Under the pieces are notes generated by a model. The model had not been told where the DNA came from. It did no database searches and was given only the letters and a program-made list of their open reading frames with translations. This document shows, one piece after another, positions 10,454 to 19,077 of a stretch of DNA of 64,000 nt; position 1 is the first letter of the stretch, and every line of letters starts with the position of its first letter. Origin of the DNA: Acidobacteriota bacterium (GTDB taxonomy: Bacteria; Acidobacteriota; Terriglobia; Acidiferrales; UBA7541); assembly GCA_013289955.1 (NCBI GenBank), contig JABCYZ010000001.1:62001-126000 (forward strand). Reading direction: 5' to 3'. The position numbers and the translations under genes are program-made.

Positions 10454-10653
10454 CCTACCGCCCGGGCCTGAACCGGCGAGCCCCCTTAAGCGGTCGCCGG
10501 GCCGGCTGCCAATCGCCCCCTGCATCGAAGCCGAACCGCCATGGCGCGGGTGGGGCTGTAGCTGTCTTTCCCTTTTCCCGCATCATAGAATCTTGGGAGG
10601 CATTTCGTAATAGAATAGGTAGGCTGGCCCTGGGCGGCCAGCCCAATTTAGTC

Positions 10654-11568
10654 ATGGCGACTCGTCTTATTCTGAGTTTGAGCTTGTTTCTTGCGGCTGA
10701 CGCGGACATTCCGCGGGTCAACAGCCTTCGTCCGCCTGCGCAGCCCATCGCCGTTTTCCCATCCGGCGAAGAGATTTCACTTTTTCCGGACACGGCCTCC
10801 GGCGCGCTCGACAGTCAAGGTGACTCCCAGACTGCCGCCAAGCCGCATAGCGCCACGCTTCAGGAGTCTTCAAAACTCGAGCTCATTCGCTATGTCTCCG
10901 GCGAATTTGCCAAAGCCACAAAATCGCTTCCCGCGGGCAAAGAGGGCCTAATCGTTTACGTCGGCAAGCCGCTCGAGGCGGAAATGCTTGAACGCGCCAT
11001 CGCCACACACGGTGCTGCGGTTAACAGCGGCGACAAGGTCCAGATCACCAAGCTCGATTTTCATGACCACGAGATCATTGTGGATTTGAACGGCGGCGGC
11101 CGCGGCAAAAAGCGCCTGCGCGACCGCATCCATATTGAAATGGCGGGCATTCCGACTGCCCAAACGACAACGGAACAGGAAGAGAAGGGCCCTCCGGGCT
11201 TGCAGCCAGGGCAGGGCAGCACGATTTATATCGATTTCGGCAAACCTGTTCCGGATCTGAGCCCCAACGAGCTGAAGCAGCTTCTCGCACCGTTCCTGGA
11301 TTTTTCGAGACAGAGGTCTGCCTCGGTTGTGTGGGTGGATACATTGCCGCCGGAGATGAAGAAAGCCATCCAGGAGCGGCGGCCCATCGTTGGCATGGAC
11401 CGCGAACAGGTGGTTGCCGCTATAGGCAAGCCCGACCACAAAATCCGGGAACGCGACAATGAAGGCAACGATATCGAAGACTGGATCTACGGCCAGCCGC
11501 CTTCGAAGACCGTCTTCGTGCGCTTCAACGGCGATCGCGTGACCAACATCAAGCAGTACCCTCAATAG
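10654..11568 (+). CDS. Secreted hypothetical protein with BamE-like C-terminus
   Basis: 304 residues with a short hydrophobic export-type N-terminus (RLILSLSLFLAADA). The middle is hydrophilic and shows no catalytic motif I recognise. The last 70 residues (RRPIVGMDREQVVAAIGKPD then IEDWIYGQPPSKTVFVRF) match the general pattern of the SmpA/OmlA/BamE fold: a G-M-x-x-x-x-V helix, a GKPD turn, then W-x-Y and V-x-F strands. It may therefore be an envelope protein with a small protein-binding domain. The open frame extends upstream to 10309, but only the ATG at 10654 gives an export signal. Confidence 0.6.
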   Translation: MATRLILSLSLFLAADADIPRVNSLRPPAQPIAVFPSGEEISLFPDTASGALDSQGDSQTAAKPHSATLQESSKLELIRYVSGEFAKATKSLPAGKEGLIVYVGKPLEAEMLERAIATHGAAVNSGDKVQITKLDFHDHEIIVDLNGGGRGKKRLRDRIHIEMAGIPTAQTTTEQEEKGPPGLQPGQGSTIYIDFGKPVPDLSPNELKQLLAPFLDFSRQRSASVVWVDTLPPEMKKAIQERRPIVGMDREQVVAAIGKPDHKIRERDNEGNDIEDWIYGQPPSKTVFVRFNGDRVTNIKQYPQ

Positions 11569-11633
11569 AGATTCGTTTTCTTCCTTTGACGAGAACGCCG
11601 GCCTGGCAGTGCAAATTACATTCTCGCTTCGCG

Positions 11634-11662
11634 TTGACTTTTTTTTACGCAGCCCATAGCAT
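11634..11662 (+). promoter_or_regulatory. Candidate promoter for the gap-pgk/tpi-secG cluster
   Basis: TTGACT at 11634-11639 and TAGCAT at 11657-11662 have a 17-bp spacer and lie about 70 bp upstream of gap. The gap start is preceded by a strong GGAGGA ribosome binding site. Confidence 0.5.
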
Positions 11663-11734
11663 TTTGGGTTCGGCTTTGCGGCCGTTTCGCTCCAGAGAAA
11701 GGGCTGCAGTTTCATACATCCATCGGAGGAAGTA

Positions 11735-12739
11735 ATGCCCATTAAGGTAGGCATCAACGGCTTCGGCCGCATCGGACGCAACATCATGCGCACCGCGCTC
11801 GACGATAAGGACATCCAGTTCGTGGCCGTCAATGACGTCACCGATGCCAAGACCCTCGCGCACCTTCTCAAGTACGATTCGATTCTCGGTAATCTGCCGC
11901 ACAACGTCACGCACACCGAGGATTCGATCTCCGTCGAAGGCAAAGCGTTCAAGGTTTTCAAGGTAAAGGATCCCGCTGAAATCGACTGGGCCAGCGTTGG
12001 CGCGGACATCGTAGTGGAGTCTACCGGTCTTTTCACGAAAGGCGCGGACGCGAAGAAGCATCTCCGCGGCCCGGTCAAAAAAGTCATCATCTCCGCGCCA
12101 GCAGACGGCCCCGACGCGACGCTCGTGCTTGGTGTCAACGACAAGACCTACGACCCTGCGAAGCACCACATAGTTTCCAATGCGTCCTGTACCACGAATT
12201 GCCTTGCTCCGGTTGCAAAAGTCCTGCAAGACACGTTTGGAATCCATAGCGGCACGATGACCACCATCCACTCCTACACGAATGACCAAAAGCTTCTCGA
12301 TTTGCCGCATAAGGATCTTCGCCGCGCTCGCGCCGCGGCCATCAATATGATCCCAAGCTCGACCGGCGCGGCCAAAGCACTGCATCTCGCGATTCCAGAA
12401 CTCAAGGGCAAGCTCGATGGCTACGCCATGCGAGTTCCTACGCCCAACGTCAGCGTCGTCGACCTCACCGTATTTGTGGAAAAACCCGCGACGGTCGAGT
12501 CCGTGAACGCCGCTCTCAAAGCCGCGGCCAACGGTCCCATGAAGGGCGTCCTGGCATACACGGAAGAAGAGCTCGTTTCCGCCGATTTCAAGGGAAACTC
12601 GAACTCTTCGATCGTCGATGCTGGCTACACGAAGGTCGTCGGCGATCGCTGTGTCAAAGTTTTGGCCTGGTACGACAACGAGTGGGGCTATTCCTGCCGC
12701 TGCCGCGACCTCATCAAATTCATGGCCGCAAAGTTCTAG
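11735..12739 (+). CDS. gap: Glyceraldehyde-3-phosphate dehydrogenase, type I
   Basis: A 334-residue glycolytic enzyme that makes 1,3-bisphosphoglycerate with NAD(P). It has the Rossmann motif INGFGRIGRN, the catalytic SNASCTTNCLAP with nucleophilic Cys, the phosphate-binding SSTGAAKA, and the closing WYDNEWGYSCR. All catalytic residues are present. GGAGGA lies five bases before the ATG. It leads a gap, PGK-TPI fusion, secG, tRNA-Leu order, so three consecutive glycolytic activities are encoded by two adjacent genes. Confidence 0.97.
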   Translation: MPIKVGINGFGRIGRNIMRTALDDKDIQFVAVNDVTDAKTLAHLLKYDSILGNLPHNVTHTEDSISVEGKAFKVFKVKDPAEIDWASVGADIVVESTGLFTKGADAKKHLRGPVKKVIISAPADGPDATLVLGVNDKTYDPAKHHIVSNASCTTNCLAPVAKVLQDTFGIHSGTMTTIHSYTNDQKLLDLPHKDLRRARAAAINMIPSSTGAAKALHLAIPELKGKLDGYAMRVPTPNVSVVDLTVFVEKPATVESVNAALKAAANGPMKGVLAYTEEELVSADFKGNSNSSIVDAGYTKVVGDRCVKVLAWYDNEWGYSCRCRDLIKFMAAKF

Positions 12740-12838
12740 ACCATAGCCGGAGAGGCGGGGCTTGTTTACCCAGCGAGGGCCCCGCTTTCCGTCTCACAAA
12801 TGACCTATGGCGAAGCCCGAATCGCGAGTAACGAATCC

Positions 12839-14830
12839 ATGAGCAAACTCACCATCAACGACCTCGAACTCCGCGGCAAACGCGTTTTCATTCGCGTCGA
12901 CTTCAACGTTCCTCTCAAAGACGGCGTCGTCACCGATGAAACTCGTATTCGCGAAACCATACCCACCCTGCGCCTGGCTATTCAAAAAGGCGCCCGCCTG
13001 ATCATCGCTTCGCATCTAGGAAGACCCAAGGGTGGTCCGGATTCCAAGTTTTCGCTCTTTCCCGTCGCGAAAAAGCTCGAAGCCCTGATCGGCAAACCCG
13101 TTCGCTTTGCCTCGGATTGCGCCGGCCCGGTCCCGGAGTCCAAAAGCAAGACGCTCGGCGACGGCGAAATTCTGCTCCTCGAGAATGTGCGTTTCCATCC
13201 CGAAGAAGAGAAAAACGACGAAGCCTTCTCTAAGCAACTGGCCTCCCTCTGCGATGGCATTTTCATTTGCGACGCTTTTGGCTCCGCGCATCGCGCCCAC
13301 GCTTCCGTCGTCGGCATCACCCGCTTCGTGAAGGCGGCCGCCGCCGGGCTGCTCATGGAAAAAGAACTCACTTATCTCGGCAGAGCGCTCACCGATCCAG
13401 CCCGTCCGTTTGTAGCGATTCTCGGGGGAGCAAAAGTCAGCGACAAGATCGAAGTGGTCGAAAATCTGATGAAAATTGCCGACGCCACGCTCATCGGCGG
13501 GGGTATGGCCTACACTTTTTTCAAGGCTCAGGGGCTGCCCATCGGAAAATCACTCGTCGAAGACGATAAGCTTGAACTTGCAAAGAAACTTCTCGACGAC
13601 GCCAAACAAAACAACCGTAAGCTTCTGCTTCCAATCGACCATGTCATCGCCCCGGAATTTAAGGCTACGTCGACGGCAACCACGGTCGACATTGCCGCTA
13701 CGCCCGCCGACCAGATGGGTCTCGATATCGGACCAAAGACGGCTGCTGCCTTCGCCGCGGAAATTTCACGAGCCAAGACCATCGTTTGGAACGGACCGAT
13801 GGGCGTCTTCGAGATGCCTGCGTTTGCAAATGGAACGCTCGAAATCGCGAGAGCCGTCGCTGCCGCCACGAGTGCGGGTGCAACTTCTATCGTCGGCGGA
13901 GGCGATTCCGTCGCCGCGATTCATCAATCCGGTCTTGCGGACAAAATCTCCCACATTTCTACCGGAGGCGGTGCTTCCCTCGAGTTCCTGGCTGGCGCCA
14001 AGCTTCCCGGCGTCGAAGCGTTGACCGATAAACCTGCAGAAAGAGTCGCCACTGTCAGCTCGCGCGTAACGCGCCGTCCCCTCATCGCCGGAAACTGGAA
14101 GATGTTCAAGACGCAGATGGAGACTTCCGTTTTTTTCTCTTCGTTCTCCATGCTCGTGGACGGCATCAAGCAATGCGACATCGTGATCGCCCCGCCTTTT
14201 ACCGCCATTCATGCCGCCGTCGAAGCCGCTCGCGGCACGCAAATCGCCGTCGCGGCTCAAAACGTCTTCTACGAAAAGGAAGGCGCTTTCACGGGCGAGA
14301 TCTCTCCCCAGATGCTTGTCGAGGCCGGATGCCGCTACGTCATCATCGGCCACTCGGAAAGGCGCCAATTTTTCGGCGAGACCGACGAAACCGTCGCCAA
14401 GAAAACGAAAACGGCGCTCGCCGCGAAGCTCACCCCCATTGTTTGCATCGGCGAAATGCTCCAGCATCGCGAGGCTGGGACTACCGAGGACATTTGCCGC
14501 ACGCAGCTCCTTGACGGCCCCGGTTCGTTGACCCCCAGTGAATTCTCCCGTATTCTTATTGCTTACGAACCGGTGTGGGCTATCGGAACGGGCAAAGTAG
14601 CCACGCCGGAGATCGCCTCAGAGGTTCACCGTCTTATCCGTAAATGCGTTGCGGAGAAGTTCACCGCTGCTCACGCCTCGGCATTGCGGATTCTGTACGG
14701 CGGCAGCGTCAAGCCCGACAATATACAGGGACTGATGGCGCAGGAAGACATAGACGGCGCGCTTGTGGGCGGAGCGAGCCTCGACGCCAAGTCGTTCGCA
14801 AGCATCGTTAGAGATTGCGCAGGGAGATAG
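12839..14830 (+). CDS. pgk-tpi: Bifunctional phosphoglycerate kinase / triosephosphate isomerase fusion
   Basis: A single uninterrupted frame of 663 residues. The first about 395 are a full phosphoglycerate kinase: [60 protein letters not shown] and GGGDSVAA. A short linker (about 20 residues, rich in Ser/Thr/Arg) joins a complete triosephosphate isomerase: AGNWKMFKT with catalytic Lys, IIGHSERR with catalytic His, [12 protein letters not shown] with catalytic Glu, and the [10 protein letters not shown] phosphate loop. There is no start codon or ribosome binding site at the junction, so two overlapping genes are unlikely. Such fusions are known in Thermotoga. I chose the ATG at 12839, just before the PGK start; an ATG at 12800 would add 13 residues. 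Confidence 0.96.
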   Translation: MSKLTINDLELRGKRVFIRVDFNVPLKDGVVTDETRIRETIPTLRLAIQKGARLIIASHLGRPKGGPDSKFSLFPVAKKLEALIGKPVRFASDCAGPVPESKSKTLGDGEILLLENVRFHPEEEKNDEAFSKQLASLCDGIFICDAFGSAHRAHASVVGITRFVKAAAAGLLMEKELTYLGRALTDPARPFVAILGGAKVSDKIEVVENLMKIADATLIGGGMAYTFFKAQGLPIGKSLVEDDKLELAKKLLDDAKQNNRKLLLPIDHVIAPEFKATSTATTVDIAATPADQMGLDIGPKTAAAFAAEISRAKTIVWNGPMGVFEMPAFANGTLEIARAVAAATSAGATSIVGGGDSVAAIHQSGLADKISHISTGGGASLEFLAGAKLPGVEALTDKPAERVATVSSRVTRRPLIAGNWKMFKTQMETSVFFSSFSMLVDGIKQCDIVIAPPFTAIHAAVEAARGTQIAVAAQNVFYEKEGAFTGEISPQMLVEAGCRYVIIGHSERRQFFGETDETVAKKTKTALAAKLTPIVCIGEMLQHREAGTTEDICRTQLLDGPGSLTPSEFSRILIAYEPVWAIGTGKVATPEIASEVHRLIRKCVAEKFTAAHASALRILYGGSVKPDNIQGLMAQEDIDGALVGGASLDAKSFASIVRDCAGR

Positions 14831-14832
14831 AA

Positions 14833-15327
14833 ATGCCAAGTTGGATGAAGTGGACTATCGCTATTCTGATTGGCCTCGCGATCATTGTCGTAGGTTTTCG
14901 CTGGGCCGGCGCATTACTCACCGTTTTCTTCGTGATGAACTGCCTAGTCTTAATCATCGTCGTTCTCCTGCAGAGCGGCAAAGCGGCTGATCTCGCCGGC
15001 GCTTTCGGCGGCGCGGGCAGCCAGACGGCTTTCGGTCCGCGCGGGGCGGCTTCGCTTCTTTCGCAGGCGACCACGTGGTGCGCCATCATGTTCATGATCT
15101 GTGCGCTGGCCCTGATGATTCGCACGGACAAAGCCGTCGTGCAAGGCGGTTCGGTGTTGCAACAGACATCCAAGCCCGCTCCCAAGAAGACGCCAGCCAC
15201 GACCCCCGCCGCGCCTGCGCCACAGTCTTCCGCGCCGCTCGGCAACTCTCCGGCGTCGAGCACGGCGCCTGTCTCATCGCAACCCGCACCTTCCGCGCCG
15301 CCCCCGGCGCCACCGAAGAAACCATAG
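14833..15327 (+). CDS. secG: Protein translocase subunit SecG
   Basis: A 164-residue inner-membrane protein of the SecYEG channel. The core motif [18 protein letters not shown] followed by [10 protein letters not shown] is diagnostic. Two canonical helices flank it, but here an extra hydrophobic segment (residues about 6-24) lies before the usual SecG start, and the tail after helix 2 is about 70 residues rich in Pro, Ala, Lys and Ser. The AGGGAG ribosome binding site sits at the end of the PGK-TPI frame, two bases from which secG begins, indicating translational coupling. Confidence 0.93.
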   Translation: MPSWMKWTIAILIGLAIIVVGFRWAGALLTVFFVMNCLVLIIVVLLQSGKAADLAGAFGGAGSQTAFGPRGAASLLSQATTWCAIMFMICALALMIRTDKAVVQGGSVLQQTSKPAPKKTPATTPAAPAPQSSAPLGNSPASSTAPVSSQPAPSAPPPAPPKKP

Positions 15328-15537
15328 CTGTTGCTGCGCGCCTGGCCGTTCGGCACCGGATGGTCGCCGCTCCGCCTTCTTGGCGGCAATCCCGTGATTG
15401 AGCTGGCGTTACCCTCTCGACCAAATCCCAAAGGCTGCCAGAACTCATCCCAGTTAGGTAAACAGGAGCAGACTGTCTTCTATGGCTGGGCTTGCAGCCT
15501 TTCTCAGCGGCAGTTAAACTGTCATTGTCACCGACGT

Positions 15538-15624
15538 GCGGTCGTGGCGGAACTGGCAGACGCACCAGCTTGAGGGGCTGGCGGTAGCAATACCGTGGTG
15601 GTTCGAATCCACTCGGCCGCACCA
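15538..15624 (+). tRNA. tRNA-Leu (anticodon GAG)
   Basis: 87 nt fold as a class II tRNA: acceptor GCGGTCG with CGGCCGC (one G-U pair), anticodon stem CCAGC/GCTGG with loop TTGAGGG, a long variable arm (CGGTAGCAATACCG), T-loop TTCGAAT, discriminator A and an encoded CCA. It reads CUC/CUU. It lies 210 bp after secG; a secG then tRNA-Leu(GAG) order is also known from Escherichia coli (secG-leuU). Confidence 0.97.
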
Positions 15625-15714
15625 AATTCTTCAGCGCAGAAACTTCAAATTGTTCTCTCCCTGTGGTTAGAAATGGGTGACCCTGCCGCGGGCATTTTCT
15701 ATCCGGGATCAGAT

Positions 15715-16416
15715 TTAGGCACCGTGTCCTACCACAACGTCTTTCGCCCTTGACGGCAAGCCGGGCGCGAGCCAGCGAAACAAAAGGGTTGCCGCGATTC
15801 CACCCGCAAATTGGCCCGCCACGAAGAGAGGAACGTCATCCGCCCGGATCCCCGCGAAGGTATTGCTCAGGCATCTCGCGATCGTTACCGCAGGATTCGC
15901 AAAGGACGTTGAAGAGGTAAACCAGTTAGCGGCTGTGATGTAGCTCCCGACAGCGAAGGGGACGATGCTCGAACGGGATCTCGAGCATCCCCAGATCACG
16001 GACAAAAGTCCGAACGTTGCCATGAACTCGCTCAGGAATTGAGCCGGTCCGCCGCGCATATGCCGCGACAGCGACAGGAGAGGAAGCCCAAACATGCCGT
16101 GTGCAGCGATCGTTCCACAAATCCCGCCAAAGACCTGAGCGCCAACGTAGGGAAGCGTCTCAGACCAAGGCAAACCACCTTCCATCGCGTCTGCGACGGA
16201 AACGACCGGATTCAGATGCGCGCCGGATATGGGTCCGAAAGTCAGCAGCAACGCCACGAGCACTGCGCCTGTGGCGATGGTATTGGCAAGCAGAGCCAAG
16301 GCGGCATTTCCTGCCGCCAGCCGCTCCGCCATGATCCCCGAACCGACGACCGTGGCCACGAGAAAAACTGTGCCGAGGAATTCCGCCACCATCCGGGCGC
16401 GCAGTCCTGATTTCAT
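15715..16416 (-). CDS. Aquaporin/MIP-family channel of the arsenic operon
   Basis: A 233-residue membrane channel with six predicted helices and two half-helix loops: GAHLNPVVS (NPV in place of the first NPA) and FANPAVTIAR (second NPA with the following filter Arg). It overlaps arsC by four bases (ATGA type), so the two are co-translated. In Sinorhizobium meliloti the aquaglyceroporin AqpS replaces an arsenite pump: ArsC makes arsenite, which leaves through the channel down its gradient. No ArsB or Acr3 is present here, so the same role is inferred. Confidence 0.85.
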   Translation of the reverse strand: MKSGLRARMVAEFLGTVFLVATVVGSGIMAERLAAGNAALALLANTIATGAVLVALLLTFGPISGAHLNPVVSVADAMEGGLPWSETLPYVGAQVFGGICGTIAAHGMFGLPLLSLSRHMRGGPAQFLSEFMATFGLLSVIWGCSRSRSSIVPFAVGSYITAANWFTSSTSFANPAVTIARCLSNTFAGIRADDVPLFVAGQFAGGIAATLLFRWLAPGLPSRAKDVVVGHGA

Positions 16417-16910
16417 TGTGTGCCGATACGGTTGACTTCGGTTTTGATTGCCAGTACCCCGAGACTTTCAAGAGGCAGGGAAAGCAAGAGATTGATCCTG
16501 CGGTCGAGAAGCAGGAAAGCATCTCGAAAAGCTCTCTCGATCTGCTCGGGCGTGCCGGTCACTTCGGCGGGATCAGCGACGCCCCAATGTGCCGTTATAG
16601 GCTGACCCGGCCAGACGGGACATGCCCGGGCGGCGTTGTCGCAGACGGTGAAGACAAAATTCATCTTCGGCGCCCCGGGCTTCCTGAACTCGTCCCAGTT
16701 CTTGCTGCGCAGTCCGCCCGTAGACAGACCTGCCAGCTCAATTTGCCTGAGCGCTTCGGGCCGCACAATTCCTGAGGCATGACTGCCCGCACTGAACGCC
16801 GAAAAGGTGGGGCTGCCCTTACGGTTGAGAATGGCCTCGGCCATAATGGACCGGGCGGAATTTCCAGTGCAAAGAAAGAGTACGTTGTAGTGGCCTGGCA
16901 CCCTCGGCAC
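16413..16910 (-). CDS. arsC: Arsenate reductase, low-molecular-weight phosphatase fold
   Basis: A 165-residue cytoplasmic protein with the P-loop FLCTGNSARSIMAEA (C-x5-R-S) near the N-terminus and a second Cys in FTVCDNAARACPVWPG, followed by H-W-G-V-A-DPA. This is the thioredoxin- or glutathione-coupled LMW-PTP-like ArsC type that reduces arsenate to arsenite. It lies 30 bp downstream of arsM and overlaps the aquaporin gene by four bases, so it belongs to the arsR-led operon. Confidence 0.92.
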   Translation of the reverse strand: MPRVPGHYNVLFLCTGNSARSIMAEAILNRKGSPTFSAFSAGSHASGIVRPEALRQIELAGLSTGGLRSKNWDEFRKPGAPKMNFVFTVCDNAARACPVWPGQPITAHWGVADPAEVTGTPEQIERAFRDAFLLLDRRINLLLSLPLESLGVLAIKTEVNRIGTQ

Positions 16911-16940
16911 TCCCAGGATCTTAATTTCTAGAGTTAGCTC

Positions 16941-17837
16941 TCACTTAGAGCAATCCCCGGCCGTTTTGCCTGCAGGTGCCTTTGCTGACGCTGGTTTCAC
17001 GGCTCTCACGAAGGCGCTGAAGACTTTTCCATCGACTTGACCTGCCAGTGACTCGACATCCAGCCCTTTTTCTGAAAGAAATTCGCGCGCATCCATGGCG
17101 CGGTAGACTCGTGTTGGTTCGATTTCGATCTCTTCAAATCCCGCAGCGCCGAGCTTGCCGCGGTAGTCAGCTTCTTCCAGCGCTCCCGCGACGCATCCGA
17201 CCCAAAGCAGCATGCTTTGCCTAATCTCCGCGGAAATCTCGCCTCGGGTAACCACATCAGATACCCCAAACCGCCCGCCCGGCTTCAAAACACGAAATGC
17301 TTCTCGCAACACGCTGTCCTTGTCAGAGGAAAGGTTGATCACGCAATTCGAAATGATCACATCCACGGAATTGTCCGGGAGAGGAATGTGTTCGATCTCT
17401 CCGCGCAAGAACTCCACATTCTCAGCTCCTGCCTTGCGCTTATTCTCATTCGCCAACGCAAGCATCTCGTCAGTCATATCGAGACCATAGGCCTTGCCAG
17501 TCGGTCCCACCCGTCTCGCCGACAGCAAAACGTCGATCCCGCCTCCCGAGCCGAGGTCGAGCACAACCTCCCCGGCATTCAATTTCGCCAGCGCCGTCGG
17601 ATTGCCGCACCCTAGCGATGCCTGAAGCGCCTTCTCTGGCACCTGCTCCGTTTGCGAAGCATCATACAGATTCCGAGTGATCGGATCGCACGCGGCCCCG
17701 CTTCGAGGCGACGTGCCGCAGCACGAACTCCCGCCCGCTCCCGCCCGAAGCGCCGCTTGCCCGTATTTCTCCCGCACGATTTCCTTGATGTTTGCGTTAT
17801 CGATATTTGCGTTTTCCAATTTCTCTCCTAGCGGCAT
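16941..17837 (-). CDS. arsM: Arsenite S-adenosylmethionine methyltransferase
   Basis: 298 residues. The SAM motif is [18 protein letters not shown], followed by GLDMTDEML and [14 protein letters not shown]. Conserved ArsM cysteines are visible: SSCCG near residue 38, ISNCVINL in the middle and [10 protein letters not shown] toward the C-terminus, fitting a three-Cys As(III) site. The enzyme methylates arsenite, giving volatile or exportable products. Its start overlaps the end of arsR by ten bases. An N-terminal short duplication ([12 protein letters not shown]) precedes the catalytic domain. Confidence 0.93.
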   Translation of the reverse strand: MPLGEKLENANIDNANIKEIVREKYGQAALRAGAGGSSCCGTSPRSGAACDPITRNLYDASQTEQVPEKALQASLGCGNPTALAKLNAGEVVLDLGSGGGIDVLLSARRVGPTGKAYGLDMTDEMLALANENKRKAGAENVEFLRGEIEHIPLPDNSVDVIISNCVINLSSDKDSVLREAFRVLKPGGRFGVSDVVTRGEISAEIRQSMLLWVGCVAGALEEADYRGKLGAAGFEEIEIEPTRVYRAMDAREFLSEKGLDVESLAGQVDGKVFSAFVRAVKPASAKAPAGKTAGDCSK

Positions 17838-18184
17838 ATTTCAATGATGTCCCGCGGCCGCAACGCTTTGTTCCGCGTGCAACATTCGGAATAAAGAAAC
17901 TGCATCAACTCTTGCAGCGCCTCCGTGTTTGCTGTGTACCGCAAGAAAGTGCTCTCTCGTTTCACCAAGACCAGATTTTCATTCTTGAGCTTGTCCAGAT
18001 GGTGAGAGAGTGTCGAATTCGGAATTTCCAATTCTTCCTGAATATCGCCGACGACCAGCCCTTCCGGGTGCGCCGATAGCAGCAGCTGCATGATCCGCAG
18101 GCGAGGTTCCGTACCCATGGCCGACAACATGTCGGCATATCTTGCGACTTGCTCCGCGCTCTTCTTGTTTTGCCCGCTCGCCAT
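17828..18184 (-). CDS. arsR: ArsR-family metalloregulator
   Basis: A 118-residue winged-helix repressor (ALGTEPRLRIMQLL-type helix, recognition helix NSTLSHHLDKLK, wing KRESTFLRYTA). The recognition region lacks the E. coli ArsR CVC triad; instead a vicinal Cys pair occurs in the C-terminal helix (YSECCTRN), as in ArsR types that bind As(III) elsewhere on the dimer. It is the first gene of the arsenic operon and would release DNA when As(III) binds. Its ATG sits next to an inverted repeat. Confidence 0.93.
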   Translation of the reverse strand: MASGQNKKSAEQVARYADMLSAMGTEPRLRIMQLLLSAHPEGLVVGDIQEELEIPNSTLSHHLDKLKNENLVLVKRESTFLRYTANTEALQELMQFLYSECCTRNKALRPRDIIEICR

Positions 18185-18206
18185 ATTTCGATAATTGCAG
18201 AAATAC
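18184..18206. promoter_or_regulatory. Possible ArsR operator
   Basis: TATTTC and GAAATA, extended on one side, form an imperfect inverted repeat with a ten-base centre, overlapping the arsR start region in the divergent arsR/18320 intergenic space. Dyad position fits autorepression, but the site differs from the best-known ArsR boxes. Confidence 0.3.
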
Positions 18207-18319
18207 CGCCAGATGTAAAGCCCTCTTTGGCCCCTGGTTTCTTCTACATTTTTCCGGTCGTTTACGTTATTCTTACCGGCAAAATATATCGGGTCATTCT
18301 GACGGGGAGGAGGCTTCTT

Positions 18320-18868
18320 ATGTTCAGATATTCGCTTCGTTTGCTGGCCGTCGCTTCTCTCTTTCTTTTACCCGCTCGTGCGGACGAAGATGTGGTCTCC
18401 GCCGTTCACGGCACCGTTACCAAGATTGATGCCGCCGGTAAGACCATTGCCGTCAAAACCAAGGAGGGCACGGAGCACACGTTTCATTTCGTGGAGAAGA
18501 CCACGGTGCACGGCGCCCATGCCACCGCTACCGGCGCCAAGGACTCTTTTCACGGAATTACAGAAGGTTCCGAAGTTGTCGCCCATTACACTGCGAAAGG
18601 CGCGGAAGAAACTGCCGTCGAAGTCGACAAGGTGGGTAAGGACGGTATGCATGCCGTCGACGGCACGGTCATCCACGTCAGCGCAGATGGCAAAACCGTG
18701 GTCGTCAAAGCTGCCGATGGCACCGACCACACTTTTCACGTCGTAGGCCACGACACTGTCATTTCCGCACAGGATATCGGCAAGGCCACTGAGAAAGGCG
18801 CCAAAGTCACCGTCTATTACACCGGAAGCGCCGGTAAAAAGGTGGCCCACTTCTTCGAAAAACTCTGA
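18320..18868 (+). CDS. Secreted protein with two tandem beta-domain repeats
   Basis: 182 residues with a signal peptide (LRLLAVASLFLLPARA). The mature part is an internal duplication: VHGTVTKIDAAGKTIAVKTK..GTEHTFHF and VDGTVIHVSADGKTVVVKAA..GTDHTFHV, each about 70 residues. Each copy has the look of a small beta barrel of the DUF5666/OB-like kind, with a conserved T-F-H. His residues are frequent. A GGAGG ribosome binding site lies eight bases before the ATG. It is divergent from arsR across 135 bp, so shared metal-responsive control is possible but unproven. Confidence 0.7.
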   Translation: MFRYSLRLLAVASLFLLPARADEDVVSAVHGTVTKIDAAGKTIAVKTKEGTEHTFHFVEKTTVHGAHATATGAKDSFHGITEGSEVVAHYTAKGAEETAVEVDKVGKDGMHAVDGTVIHVSADGKTVVVKAADGTDHTFHVVGHDTVISAQDIGKATEKGAKVTVYYTGSAGKKVAHFFEKL

Positions 18869-19077
18869 CCTCCTCGGCCTTCACAGGTCTCTCTCCGAGC
18901 AACGGACGCCAACTGTTCTGTCGCAGTTTCGAGATGAACCGTTTTGTGATGGTCCGCTCCGCTGTTTGGCGGTGGCATTACGATTCCGCGGAGCACGATC
19001 CTGTTCTTTCACCGCGCTTGCCGGTGCCTGGCCATCCTTGCGCAATGCAAAGCGAGGAGTGGTATCATCCCGGCATC

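Noticed and set aside
10948..12144. Minus-strand 398-codon frame across the secreted protein and gap genes
   Set aside because: Antisense shadow of two well-supported genes.
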